Assembly (NCBI RefSeq): GCF_008369165.1
Contig: NZ_VOBA01000001.1
Span: 620,001 to 684,000, forward strand
Source: Dietzia sp. ANT_WB102
Lineage (GTDB): Bacteria > Actinomycetota > Actinomycetes > Mycobacteriales > Mycobacteriaceae
Direction of reading: 5' to 3'
Length of the DNA: 64,000 nucleotides
Shown: one piece after another, positions 36,578 to 44,947 of the stretch
How positions within the stretch are numbered: the first letter of the stretch is position 1
How the letters are laid out: each line of letters begins with the position of its first letter
Program-made: the position numbers and the translations under genes
Notes under the pieces: generated by a model
The model's database searches: none
The model's input: the letters and a program-made list of their open reading frames with translations, nothing else
Told to the model about the DNA's origin: nothing

Positions 36578-38236
36578 ATGACCACAGGACCTTCGGTGAA
36601 GGACCGACGCGCACAGGCGCTCGCGGCCGTCACCGCCCCGGGCCGACCGTTTGAGTTGACGGAGGAGGAGGTCCGCGGCCACCGGATGCAGGTGTTCCGG
36701 CACCGTCGGCGGTCCCTGGGGCAGGTTCTGAATGACTCGGCGGACTTCGGCGATCGTGAGTACCTCGTATCCGGGGACCTTCGTCTGACGTTTTCCGAGC
36801 ATCACACGCGGGTCGCCTCGGTGAGCCGGATGCTGACCGAAGAATACGGCGTGGTCAAAGGCGACCGGATCGCTATTTTCGCGGCGAATAGCGCGGAGTG
36901 GGTGATGACCTTCTGGGCGGCCACCTCGATCGGCGCGGTCGTGGTGGGGATGAACGCGATGTGGTCGGCCCGGGAGGCCGCGTACGCGCTTGAACTCTGT
37001 ACGCCCGCGCTCATCGTCGCCGATGAGAAGCGACGCACCCTTCTAGACGCCCCCGGTGTACCGGTCCTGTCCACCGAGACGGATATTCCTCGATTGTCGC
37101 TGGCGGTCGCCGACCCGGAGACCCCGGACACAGAGATTGACGAGGACAATCCCGCTGTCATCATCTTCACCAGCGGCACTACCGGCCGACCCAAAGGGGC
37201 GACCCACTCACACCGCAACGTGATCGCTGCGGCGGACTACTTTGGCGTCAACGACGCCGCGAGCGCGGAGATGGGAATCCCCCGACCCGAGCAGCGCCGC
37301 GTGCTTCTCATCGCCCCTCTGTTCCACATGATGTCGCTGCACAACCTCGTGGTCCCACGCCTGGTTTTCGGCGACGCGGTGATCGTCTACCCCGGAAAGT
37401 TCGACATCGACCGGGCGCTGCGCCTGATCGAGGCGGAGCGGGTGACCCAGTGGGGCATGGTCCCGACGATGGCGACCCGGCTGGTCGGGCATGGCGACCT
37501 GTCGTCCTACGATCTCTCGTCGCTGACGGCGATCTCCCTGGGGACGGCGCCGTCCTCGCCGGGCCTGAAGGCCGCCCTGCGGGAGATGCTCCCGGTTGCG
37601 GCCGCCTCCCTGGGCACCACCTACGGACTCACGGAGTCGAGTTCTGCCGCGACTATCGCCTCCGCTGCGGACCTGGAGCGCTACGAGGACTCCGTCGGCA
37701 CCCCGGTCGTGACGATGCAGGTGGAAATCCGTGACCGTGACGGTGTCCCTGTTCCCGATGGGGTGGAGGGTGAGATTCATCTGCGTGGGCCCCTGGTGAT
37801 GCTGGGCTACTGGAACGACCCCGAGGCGACTGCGAAAGCCCTCGACGCGGAGGGGTGGCTGCGCACGGGGGATATCGGCGTGATGATCGACGGGCACCTG
37901 CGTATCCGCAGTCGCCGCTCCGATCTCATCATCCGGGCTGGGGAGAATGTCTATCCGGCTGAGGTCGAGGCAGTGCTGTTGGAGCATCCGGACGTGCGCG
38001 ACTGTGCCGTCGTGGGTGCCCCACACGAGGACCTGGGGCAAGAGGTCGCGGCGGTGGTGGTGACCGCAGGTGACATCAGCGAAAGCGACCTCGACGATTT
38101 CATGCGGGAGCGCATCGCTCGCTACAAAGTGCCGAGCCGCTGGGTGCTGACCCAGGATGACCTACCGCGCAACGCCACCGGGAAGGTGGTGCGGCACCGG
38201 CTCGGTGAGTTCATCGAGCCGGGAGCGAAAAGCTAG
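36578..38236 (+). CDS. AMP-forming acyl-CoA ligase (FadD-like)
   Basis: A 552-residue ANL-superfamily enzyme that activates a carboxylic acid to its CoA thioester through an acyl-adenylate. The P-loop-like motif is TSGTTGRPKG (198-207), the aromatic-side motif TTYGLTESSS, the hinge LRTGDIG and RSRRSDLI, and the catalytic lysine is in RNATGKVVR (K536). Its substrate is unknown. Its position, divergent from the SnoaL/HsaD-like pair, suggests a ring-cleavage or steroid-derived acid, but that is context only. An acyl-CoA-dependent repressor may use the palindromes at 36521. Confidence 0.86.
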   Translation: MTTGPSVKDRRAQALAAVTAPGRPFELTEEEVRGHRMQVFRHRRRSLGQVLNDSADFGDREYLVSGDLRLTFSEHHTRVASVSRMLTEEYGVVKGDRIAIFAANSAEWVMTFWAATSIGAVVVGMNAMWSAREAAYALELCTPALIVADEKRRTLLDAPGVPVLSTETDIPRLSLAVADPETPDTEIDEDNPAVIIFTSGTTGRPKGATHSHRNVIAAADYFGVNDAASAEMGIPRPEQRRVLLIAPLFHMMSLHNLVVPRLVFGDAVIVYPGKFDIDRALRLIEAERVTQWGMVPTMATRLVGHGDLSSYDLSSLTAISLGTAPSSPGLKAALREMLPVAAASLGTTYGLTESSSAATIASAADLERYEDSVGTPVVTMQVEIRDRDGVPVPDGVEGEIHLRGPLVMLGYWNDPEATAKALDAEGWLRTGDIGVMIDGHLRIRSRRSDLIIRAGENVYPAEVEAVLLEHPDVRDCAVVGAPHEDLGQEVAAVVVTAGDISESDLDDFMRERIARYKVPSRWVLTQDDLPRNATGKVVRHRLGEFIEPGAKS

Positions 38237-38271
38237 GCAGGGGACGCGGGCAGGGCCGTCACAACCGGCCG

Positions 38272-39552
38272 TCATCGACCCCCGAGCAACTCCCGCAACG
38301 ATCTCGCGCCCTCGTAGGACCGCCGGAACAGTCCGCGCTCCTGCAGTACCGGGACCACGTGCTCGACGAACTCTTCCAAACCGTGGGGATACATCGGTGG
38401 CATGAGGTTGAATCCGTCGGCCGCTCCGGACCGGTGCCAGCGTTCGATCTTGTCGGCGATCGACTCGGGTGTGCCGATCATGGTGCAGTGCCCGCCGCCG
38501 GCGGCAAGCGTGCCGAGGAGTTCGCGCACGGTAGGCGCGTCCTTCTGGATGATGCGCAGGATGGTCTCGTACCGCCCCTGCGGGCCCGTGAACTCGGACA
38601 GTGGTGGCAGCGTGGGCACGGGGGCGTCGAGTTCCCAGTCGGAGCAGTCCTGTTCGACGAACATCGACAACTGAGCCAACGACTGCTCGACCGGAAGCAG
38701 CGCGTCGAGTTCGGCCTTCTTCCGTTTCGCCTCCTCCATCGTCGAGCCCACATAGGTGACGAGCCCCGGCATGATGACGATCGCGTCACCGTCCCGACCC
38801 GCCGCCCGCGCGCGCTGCCGGAGATCGGAGGCGTAAGACTTCGCCGACTCCGCGTCGTAGGCCACCGCATAGATGCCCTCTGCGCGGCGGGCTGCCAGGT
38901 CACGCCCCTGTTCGGAAGATCCGGCCTGGAACAGGACGGGCCGCCCCTGCGGGGAACGGGGCACGGTCAGCGGCCCGTCGACGAGAAAGTGCTCGCCGTG
39001 GTGGTGGATCGGCCGCACCTTGTCGGGATCGGCCCACAGTCCGGCGCGATCGAACACGAGGGCGTCGGCATCCCAGGAGTCCCACAGGGCGAGGGCCGCG
39101 CCGACGAACTCGTCGGCCCGCGCGTACCGCTCCGCGTGCGCGGGCATTGCCTCGAGTCCGTGGTTGCGGGCCTCGGCGTCGAACATCGAGGTCACCACGT
39201 TCCATCCGACGCGGCCGCCGCTGATGTGGTCGAGCGAGGCGAGCATGCGGGCGGCGTGGAAGGGCGTGTAAAAGGTCGTCGACACGGTGGTGACGAGCCC
39301 GACGTGATCGGTCGCGCGCGCCATGGCGGCCAGCGCGGTGAGGGGCTCGAGGAACCACCACGAGCCGCCAGCCGGGTCGAGCACGGAATGGCCGTCGGCG
39401 AAGAACACCGCGTCGAGGCAGCCGCGCTCGGCGGTGCGGGCGAGCTCCTCGTAGTAGGTGATGTCGCCGAGCCGTTCGACCGGGGAATCGGGATGACGCC
39501 ACGCGGCGGTGTGGTGGCCGCAGCCGAAAAGGAACGCGTTGAGGTGCAGCAT
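38272..39552 (-). CDS. LLM-class flavin-dependent monooxygenase (NtaA/SnaA/DszA family)
   Basis: A 426-residue bacterial-luciferase-fold monooxygenase of the large NtaA/DszA/SnaA group, which uses FMNH2 from a separate reductase. Diagnostic stretches are AAWRHPDSPVERLGDITYYEELA near the start, VTTVSTTFYTPFHAARMLASLDHISGGRVGWNVVTS, and VLFQAGSSEQGRDLAAR. The last is a frequent flavin-phosphate contact region. It lies seven bases after the SDR stop and so is the second gene of a TPP-riboswitch-controlled operon. Substrates in this family include nitrogen and sulfur heterocycles and chelators. The riboswitch suggests a thiamine-related compound, which is inference. Confidence 0.86.
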   Translation of the reverse strand: MLHLNAFLFGCGHHTAAWRHPDSPVERLGDITYYEELARTAERGCLDAVFFADGHSVLDPAGGSWWFLEPLTALAAMARATDHVGLVTTVSTTFYTPFHAARMLASLDHISGGRVGWNVVTSMFDAEARNHGLEAMPAHAERYARADEFVGAALALWDSWDADALVFDRAGLWADPDKVRPIHHHGEHFLVDGPLTVPRSPQGRPVLFQAGSSEQGRDLAARRAEGIYAVAYDAESAKSYASDLRQRARAAGRDGDAIVIMPGLVTYVGSTMEEAKRKKAELDALLPVEQSLAQLSMFVEQDCSDWELDAPVPTLPPLSEFTGPQGRYETILRIIQKDAPTVRELLGTLAAGGGHCTMIGTPESIADKIERWHRSGAADGFNLMPPMYPHGLEEFVEHVVPVLQERGLFRRSYEGARSLRELLGGR

Positions 39553-39559
39553 CGCAGGC

Positions 39560-40324
39560 TCAGCCCTTGACCAGTCCGCCGTCGACGATGAGGTTCTGCC
39601 CCGTCACCGCCCGGGACCAGGGGGAGGCGAAGAACAAGAGGGCGTCGGCCAGCTCGGCCGGCTCGGTCACCCGACGCAGCGGGGTGCCGGAGGCGATGAG
39701 ATCAAAAACCTCTTCGGGCGTGGCGGAACTCGCGTCCGTGGTGCGCAGGAGTCCTCCGGAGACCATGTTGACCGTGATGTTGTCCGGGCCCAGGTCGGTG
39801 GCGAGGGTGCGGGTGAGTGACAGTGCGGCCGCTTTCGCCGCGGTGTAGTCGTGGTACGGGACGACGGGGTGCTGGAACAGGTTGGTGCCGATGGTGACGA
39901 TGCGCCCGAAGCCGATCTCCCGCATACCGGACAGGGCAGCCTGGGTGGTGGACAGGGTCGCCTTCACGGCACCGCGCAACTGGGTGTCGAAGTGCTCCCA
40001 CCGGATGGTTTCCGGCGTGGGCCGGGCATCGCCGTTGAACTCGAAGTCCACGAGCGCGTTGTTAATTACGGTGGTCACGGGCGCGCCGAAGTGCTCGCGC
40101 GCCGCGGTGAAGAGCCGCCGGACGTCGTCATCGTCAGTGACGTCAGCGCGGATCGCGACGGCGCGGTCCGCCCCGATCTCCGTGACCAGGTTGGAGGCAG
40201 CCTCCTCGCTGCGGCGGTAGTTGACGACGATCCGGGCGCCCTCTCGGGCGAACGCCCGGACAATTTCGGAGCCCAGCCCGCGTGCTCCCCCGGTAACCAG
40301 AACGATCTGCTCGTTGATACGCAT
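39560..40324 (-). CDS. Short-chain dehydrogenase/reductase under TPP riboswitch control
   Basis: A 254-residue FabG-like SDR: TGGARGLG at 11-18, NNAL near 89-92 and the Y160-x3-K164 pair in YHDYTAAK. It ends FFASPWSRAVTGQNLIVDGGLVKG, as in 3-oxoacyl reductase-like SDRs. ATG 40324 is chosen because it lies downstream of the aptamer and begins the family sequence; a longer frame would run through the riboswitch. A thiamin-regulated SDR called OarX was, as I recall, noted in comparative genomics of thiamine genes; whether this is the orthologue needs checking. First gene of the operon with the LLM monooxygenase. Confidence 0.85.
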   Translation of the reverse strand: MRINEQIVLVTGGARGLGSEIVRAFAREGARIVVNYRRSEEAASNLVTEIGADRAVAIRADVTDDDDVRRLFTAAREHFGAPVTTVINNALVDFEFNGDARPTPETIRWEHFDTQLRGAVKATLSTTQAALSGMREIGFGRIVTIGTNLFQHPVVPYHDYTAAKAAALSLTRTLATDLGPDNITVNMVSGGLLRTTDASSATPEEVFDLIASGTPLRRVTEPAELADALLFFASPWSRAVTGQNLIVDGGLVKG

Positions 40325-40420
40325 GAGTCTCGCTTTCCGGTGGTACCGGCGAGGAGGAAGCGTTGACCGCTGGACCGGGTGCATTCCCGGCCAGCCGGCG
40401 CCTGACGGGGCGCCTGATCG

Positions 40421-40497
40421 ACATTCCTTCGCTAGCACTACCTAGATCAGGTTCGACGGGTGTGTTCTCAGCCGCCCGGTCAGGCGGCACCCCGTGT
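40421..40497 (-). promoter_or_regulatory. TPP (thiamine pyrophosphate) riboswitch, THI element
   Basis: On the minus strand the aptamer core elements appear in order. ACA opens helix P1 and GGGGTG starts P2. A P3 hairpin follows (CCGCC with GGCGG), then CTGAGA, CACCC closing P2, GAACCTGATCT, a P4 hairpin (CTAG with CTAG), and CGAAGGAATGT closing P1. All the TPP-contacting consensus blocks are present. It ends 96 bases before the SDR start. A GGCGCC-N6-GGCGCC hairpin at 40397-40414 lies between and is a candidate expression platform. The usual outcome is lower expression when TPP is abundant. Confidence 0.93.
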
Positions 40498-40506
40498 CTG
40501 GCGTCG

Positions 40507-40512
40507 ACTGTA
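40507..40512 (-). promoter_or_regulatory. Candidate -10 element for the TPP-riboswitch transcript
   Basis: Read on the minus strand this is TACAGT, nine bases before the aptamer's first helix, so a start site near 40500 would put the aptamer at the very 5' end. No clear -35 element was found. The assignment rests on spacing only. Confidence 0.35.
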
Positions 40513-40636
40513 GACGATCACCAGTGGGTACCGCTCTTGCACGTAGAGCCCTCCCGCGCGGTCGGCCTGGATACAGTCTGTGCAGGAGTAGAGTGACGCA
40601 GGTCCTACGCATGTCTTCGTGATTGAGGGTGTAGAT

Positions 40637-42655
40637 GTGAGCGACGAATCGAAAAATCCCCGTACCGCGACGGACAGTGGTGGATCAGCACGTCCGCGGG
40701 GCAAGGTTCGTCGCGTCGTTGACGAGGTGATGACCCCCGGGCTGGTGCATCCCGCGTTGATCCCCGGAATCGGGGTCGACCGCACCGGTCGGGTGTTCTC
40801 CACCAATATCGCCGTGTTCGTCGTCGCCGGCCTGGCTGTCATCGGCGTCATCGCCTGGGCTCTCATCAGCCCGGACAGTGTCCCCACGGTAGGCGACGCC
40901 TCGCTGGCCTGGGTCACGGCCAACTTCGGGTGGATGTTCGGTGTCCTGGCGATCGTCTGCCTGCTGTTCATGCTGGTGGTCGGCTATGGAAAGACGGGCG
41001 GGGTGAGGCTGGGCGCGGATGACGAGTCTCCTGAGTTCACCACCGTGTCCTGGGTGGCCATGCTGTTCTCCGCAGGGATGGGAATCGGGCTGCTGTTCTA
41101 CGGGCCGTACGAACCCCTCGTCTACTTCCTCGATCCCCCCGAGGGTTTCACAGCAGATCCGGCGTCGGTCGAGGCCATGCAATCCGCTCTCGCGCAGACC
41201 ACACTCCACTGGGGACCGATCGCCTGGTCCTTTTACGCACTGGTGGGAGGGGCGATCGCCTACAGCGCGTACCGCAGGGGCCGCGCTCCGCTCATCTCCG
41301 CCATCTTCGAGCCGATCTTCGGCTCCAGGACACAAGGGCCGCTTGGCGCGACCATCGACATCTTCGCAATCCTCGTCACGCTCTTCGGTACCGCGATCTC
41401 GCTAGGTATCGGCGCGTTGCAGATCGCACGGGGTACCGAGATCGTCACCGGCTGGGGACCTCTGGGTAACGGATTCATCGTGGGAGCGATGGTGCTACTC
41501 ACGGTGGCGTTCATTATCTCCGCGGTCTCCGGCATCAAGCGGGGGATTCGCGCACTGTCGAATATCAACATGATCATCGCGGGGTTTCTCGCCGTGTTCG
41601 TGCTGGTCACCGGGCCGACGATCTTCCTTTTGAACTTCATTCCGGCAGGTGCGATCGACTTCGTCCGCGAGCTGGGCACGATGCTCATGCGCAATCCCAC
41701 GCAGAGCGAGGACGCCGCAGATTTCATGGGGGCGTGGACAACGTTCTACTGGGCCTGGTGGGTGTCCTGGACCCCGTTCGTCGGCATGTTCATCGCCAAG
41801 ATCTCCCGCGGCCGGACGCTGCGAGAGTTCGTGACGGTGGTGATCATGGTCCCGTCAACGGTGTGCCTTGTGTGGTTCGGCATCCTCGGCGGCACATCCA
41901 TGTGGATGAGCTCCAACGGCCAGGGCATGGACGGATCGCGACCGGCGGAAGCGATGCTGTTCGACATGCTCGACAATCTGCCCCTCGGGGCCATCACCTC
42001 GGTGGCAGCGCTGATCTCCATCCTCGTCTTTTTTGTCACCTCCGCCGACTCAGCGTCGATTGTCATGGGATCCATCACCCAGCGTGGCAAGCCCGACCCC
42101 TCCAGCTGGGTGACCGTCGTGTGGGGTGTCATGCTCGGCGGAACCGCGATCTCACTGCTGCTGGCCGGGGGCGAGGACGCACTGGGCGGACTGCAGTCGA
42201 TCATGGTCGTCTCGGCACTGCCGTTCGCCTTTGTGGTGATCGGGATGATGTTCGCCTGGTACAAGGACCTATCCACCGATCCGTACATCATGCGTCGCAA
42301 GTACGGGCGCCTGGCGATCGCCGAGGGCGTGCGGCTGGGCATCGCCGAGCACGGGGACGACTTCGTATTCGGATCGAGTGAGGTCGCAGCCAATAAGGGC
42401 GCGGGCGCGTGGTTCGACAGCACCGATCCGGAGCTGAGCCAGTGGTACGTGGACGCCGCGGGTGAGCTGCGCGCAGTGACTGCGGAGGATGTCCGGCGCA
42501 CTCTTGATCCCGGTCGCATCCAGCCGAAGGGGCCCGACCGCCCGGAGCATCTCGCTTCCGGTGAGCGCGCGATGAGCGCGGCCAGCTCGCCCCTGCGGCT
42601 GCGGCTGCGCCGACTGCGCCGCGATCAGCAGGCCGAAGTCGAGTCCGACGACTGA
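40637..42655 (+). CDS. BCCT-family (betaine/choline/carnitine) transporter
   Basis: A 672-residue secondary transporter with about 12 spans. The glycine-rich FSAGMGIGLLFYGPYEPL stretch and the WVSWTPFVGMFIAKISRGRTLREF signature of the BCCT family are intact, as is the VFFVTSADSASIVMG stretch that contributes to a sodium site. A long cytoplasmic C-terminus ends in a strongly basic helix (RLRLRRLRRDQ), as in osmosensing BetP. GTG 40637 follows GAGGG; a GTG at 40619 is the alternative. It is divergent from the riboswitch operon. Betaine or choline uptake is the default reading. Confidence 0.9.
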   Translation: MSDESKNPRTATDSGGSARPRGKVRRVVDEVMTPGLVHPALIPGIGVDRTGRVFSTNIAVFVVAGLAVIGVIAWALISPDSVPTVGDASLAWVTANFGWMFGVLAIVCLLFMLVVGYGKTGGVRLGADDESPEFTTVSWVAMLFSAGMGIGLLFYGPYEPLVYFLDPPEGFTADPASVEAMQSALAQTTLHWGPIAWSFYALVGGAIAYSAYRRGRAPLISAIFEPIFGSRTQGPLGATIDIFAILVTLFGTAISLGIGALQIARGTEIVTGWGPLGNGFIVGAMVLLTVAFIISAVSGIKRGIRALSNINMIIAGFLAVFVLVTGPTIFLLNFIPAGAIDFVRELGTMLMRNPTQSEDAADFMGAWTTFYWAWWVSWTPFVGMFIAKISRGRTLREFVTVVIMVPSTVCLVWFGILGGTSMWMSSNGQGMDGSRPAEAMLFDMLDNLPLGAITSVAALISILVFFVTSADSASIVMGSITQRGKPDPSSWVTVVWGVMLGGTAISLLLAGGEDALGGLQSIMVVSALPFAFVVIGMMFAWYKDLSTDPYIMRRKYGRLAIAEGVRLGIAEHGDDFVFGSSEVAANKGAGAWFDSTDPELSQWYVDAAGELRAVTAEDVRRTLDPGRIQPKGPDRPEHLASGERAMSAASSPLRLRLRRLRRDQQAEVESDD

Positions 42656-42735
42656 GCGGGCGCTCACGTCGAGGATCTCGCCCAGTGTGTACTGAGTGCG
42701 CGAAGGCCGCCCCTGCGTGAGCATGACGACACGAC

Positions 42736-42769
42736 GACGCCCCACCACCTCGATGGGTGGTGGGGCGTC
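42736..42769. terminator. Strong hairpin terminator, 14-bp perfect stem
   Basis: The arms 42736-42749 and 42756-42769 are exact reverse complements around a six-base loop (TCGATG). The hairpin lies between the BCCT transporter and the convergent secreted-protein gene and probably ends both transcripts. Confidence 0.75.
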
Positions 42770-42847
42770 GCTTCCGAGCAGCCGTGCGTGTAGGGATTCA
42801 GAGCCCTACGCCCTCGAGCTCCGCTTCAGTGGTGTGAGCGCGGAGTC

Positions 42848-43543
42848 TCAGACCGCGTCGTCCCCGGGACCGTCGTCGGTGTTGGACGAGCCGAGCACGC
42901 TGCCCAGCGAACCGGTGTCCTTCTTGTCGCCGGCATCCTCGCCCTCAGCGTTGTCGCCATCAGCGTTGGAGGAGCCGAGCGACCCGAATACGTTGCTCAG
43001 CGAGCCGGTCGAGTCGTCCTCAGCGTCGTATGCCGTGGCAAAGCTCGGATCGTTGGCGTTGCAGAGCGCGAGCGCGCCGGCGACGAACTCAGCTTCGAAA
43101 GGCTTTTCGAATGTGACATCCCACTCGACTTCGGCGCCGTCCGCGAGCTCGTCCGCGTACTGGAACGACTGGAGGGCGACGTCGTCACGCTCGTCGACGC
43201 TCTGCAGGAGAGTCCGGAGCTCGGCAAGGTCAGCGTCAGCAGCCTCATCCGCGAGCGTCTCGATGTTGCTCTTTTCGCCGAAGACGACCCAGCAGCTGGT
43301 CTTCTTGCCGGTGTTGTTGGTGAGAGTGCCCTTGCCTCCCGTTAGATCGGTGTCGGTGATCTCCAGCCCGACCTTGGACACAGGATCCTCGTTGGGGGCC
43401 TCGGTGTCCGGCGCGGAGGAACTGGGCATGAGCGAGCCCAGCGAGCCCGACGACTGTGCCTGGGCGATGCCAGCTCCACCGAGGACGGTGGCGGCGCCGA
43501 GGGCGGCGGTGGCGGCGAAGGTGGAGAAACGAGTGAAACGCAT
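42848..43543 (-). CDS. Secreted protein with GSLGS motifs, unknown function
   Basis: A 231-residue protein with a clear Sec signal peptide (MRFTRFSTFAATAALG..., cleavage expected near AQA-QSS at about 27-29). The mature part has a central domain with two cysteines (TSCWVVFGE and LALCNANDP) that could form a disulfide. GSLGS-type motifs lie at both ends (SSGSLGSLMP after the signal; GSLSNVFGSLGSS and GSLGSVLGSS near the C-terminus), with a highly acidic linker. No enzyme motif is seen. An AAAGGGA precedes ATG 43543. The motif suggests a cell-envelope protein of mycolate-containing actinobacteria. Confidence 0.75.
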   Translation of the reverse strand: MRFTRFSTFAATAALGAATVLGGAGIAQAQSSGSLGSLMPSSSAPDTEAPNEDPVSKVGLEITDTDLTGGKGTLTNNTGKKTSCWVVFGEKSNIETLADEAADADLAELRTLLQSVDERDDVALQSFQYADELADGAEVEWDVTFEKPFEAEFVAGALALCNANDPSFATAYDAEDDSTGSLSNVFGSLGSSNADGDNAEGEDAGDKKDTGSLGSVLGSSNTDDGPGDDAV

Positions 43544-43938
43544 GCAGTGTTCCCTTTCGGTCGGGTGCCCCGGTCGGCGGACGCGCCGCAGACTGGTCTG
43601 GCCGGGTGGCCAAGGCGAGGCGCCAACGTAACAAGGGACTCCGGCAATGTGAACCGGGTAAGCATCAATCGCCGGATTTCGGGCAACGGTGGCGATGCTG
43701 GCCCTCCGGTCACGTTGAGCGACCCGACTCCGCAGACGGAGCATGAAGGCGAGCCCCGCATAGCCACCATTTCGCCTGTCCCACACCGGCCGTCGTGCTG
43801 CCCACAGCGAACGCCATGGCCGGGCTCGGGGCCAACGGGGCTGCTCCACCAAGAGCTCCGCTGTGAGTTGCGTCACATTACGATGGCGCCGTCGGATTCA
43901 GGAGTGGCGCAGAGGCGTGGGCGGTCGGCAGGCACCGA
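43544..43938. other. Intergenic region of 395 bases upstream of the secreted-protein gene
   Basis: No open frame here looks like a gene. It should contain the promoter of the secreted-protein gene (minus strand) and the 3' end of the esterase transcript. The only clear element is the CRP/GlxR-type site at 43862-43877. The GC content appears to drop locally around that site. Confidence 0.5.
43862..43877. promoter_or_regulatory. CRP/GlxR-type site
   Basis: TGTGAGTTGCGTCACA matches the TGTGANNNNNNTCACA consensus at every defined position. It lies about 320 bases upstream of the secreted-protein start and 60 bases after the esterase stop, so activation of the secreted-protein gene from a distal promoter is the likeliest use. 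Confidence 0.6.
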
Positions 43939-44877
43939 TCAGGCGAGAAGCTCCTGTACATCGCCCCAGAGTTGAGTGCGGGCCTCCGCGGTCACCGCCA
44001 GCGAGGGGATCGTCATGAACCCGTGGAAGATGTCCTCGTATCGACGATGCGTGGTGGGCACACCCTCCCGGCGCAGGCGTTCCGCGTAGGCGGTGCCCTC
44101 GTCGTCGAGCGGATCGAGCGCAGCGGTGACGACGATCGCGGGCGGAAGGCCCGAGAGGGTGTCGGCCTGTGCGGGGGAGATGTAGTGCGGGGCGGCGGCC
44201 TCGCGGGCATTCGCCGGCGCGTACTGCTCCCAGTACCACTGCATCGCGGCGCGCGTGTTGAAGTAGCCCTCGGCGAACTCCCGGTAGGAGTCCGTCTCGA
44301 AGTCGTCCGCGATGACCGGGTACAGGAGGACCTGCCCTGCGATCTCCGGTCCGTTCCGGTCGCGGGACATCAATGCCGTGACCGCGGCCAGGTTGCCGCC
44401 GGCGCTGTCCCCGGCGACGACGAGTCGGCCCGTATCCACACCCAGCTCGGCTGCGTTGGCGGACGCCCACTCCAGCGCCGCGTACACATCCTCCGCGGCG
44501 GCGGGGGCGGGGTGCTCGGGCGCCAACCGGTAGTCGACCGAGATGACCACCGCACCGACGGCGTTGGAGATGGCACGGCAGAACTCGTCGTGGGTGTCGA
44601 GGTCGCAGAAGACAAAGCCTCCGCCGTGGGCGAATACGACGGCAGGCAGCGGGCCGGCGGTGTCGGGCTCGAGGGGGTGGTAGATCCGCAGGGGGAGCGG
44701 GCCGCCTGGTCCGTCGATCTCGAGGTCCTCCACGCTGGCCATCGGTTCCGGTTCCGCCGCGACCTGCTTGCGGGCGAGCACCGCCGCCCGGGCCTCGGCG
44801 CCCGTCATCTGCTCGACCCGCGGAAACCCGTCGTTGAGGACGCCGAGCAGGGTCTTCACCTCATCTGGCAGTGGCAT
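43939..44877 (-). CDS. HSL-family alpha/beta hydrolase (lipase/esterase)
   Basis: A 312-residue esterase of the hormone-sensitive-lipase family: HGGGF oxyanion motif at 84-88, GDSAGG nucleophile (S158), likely Asp in ALDPLDDEG and His in DIFHGFM. The N-terminal cap (LPDEVKTLLGVLNDGFPRVEQMT) is typical of cytoplasmic short-chain esterases. It follows the IclR gene by 70 bases on the same strand and may be its operon partner, which would put an ester-cleaving step under the same control as the large divergent CoA operon. Confidence 0.85.
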   Translation of the reverse strand: MPLPDEVKTLLGVLNDGFPRVEQMTGAEARAAVLARKQVAAEPEPMASVEDLEIDGPGGPLPLRIYHPLEPDTAGPLPAVVFAHGGGFVFCDLDTHDEFCRAISNAVGAVVISVDYRLAPEHPAPAAAEDVYAALEWASANAAELGVDTGRLVVAGDSAGGNLAAVTALMSRDRNGPEIAGQVLLYPVIADDFETDSYREFAEGYFNTRAAMQWYWEQYAPANAREAAAPHYISPAQADTLSGLPPAIVVTAALDPLDDEGTAYAERLRREGVPTTHRRYEDIFHGFMTIPSLAVTAEARTQLWGDVQELLA

Positions 44878-44947
44878 GATGTCTCCGTTTCATGGTTCGG
44901 GACGGTGACGACCGTCCGGGGTGCGGCATCTCGTGGCGGCACGACGG

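Noticed and set aside
38237-38271. GGCCG-N7-CGGCC as a terminator between the ligase and the LLM gene
   Set aside because: The stem is only five base pairs with no tail; it is not stronger than chance in this GC-rich sequence.
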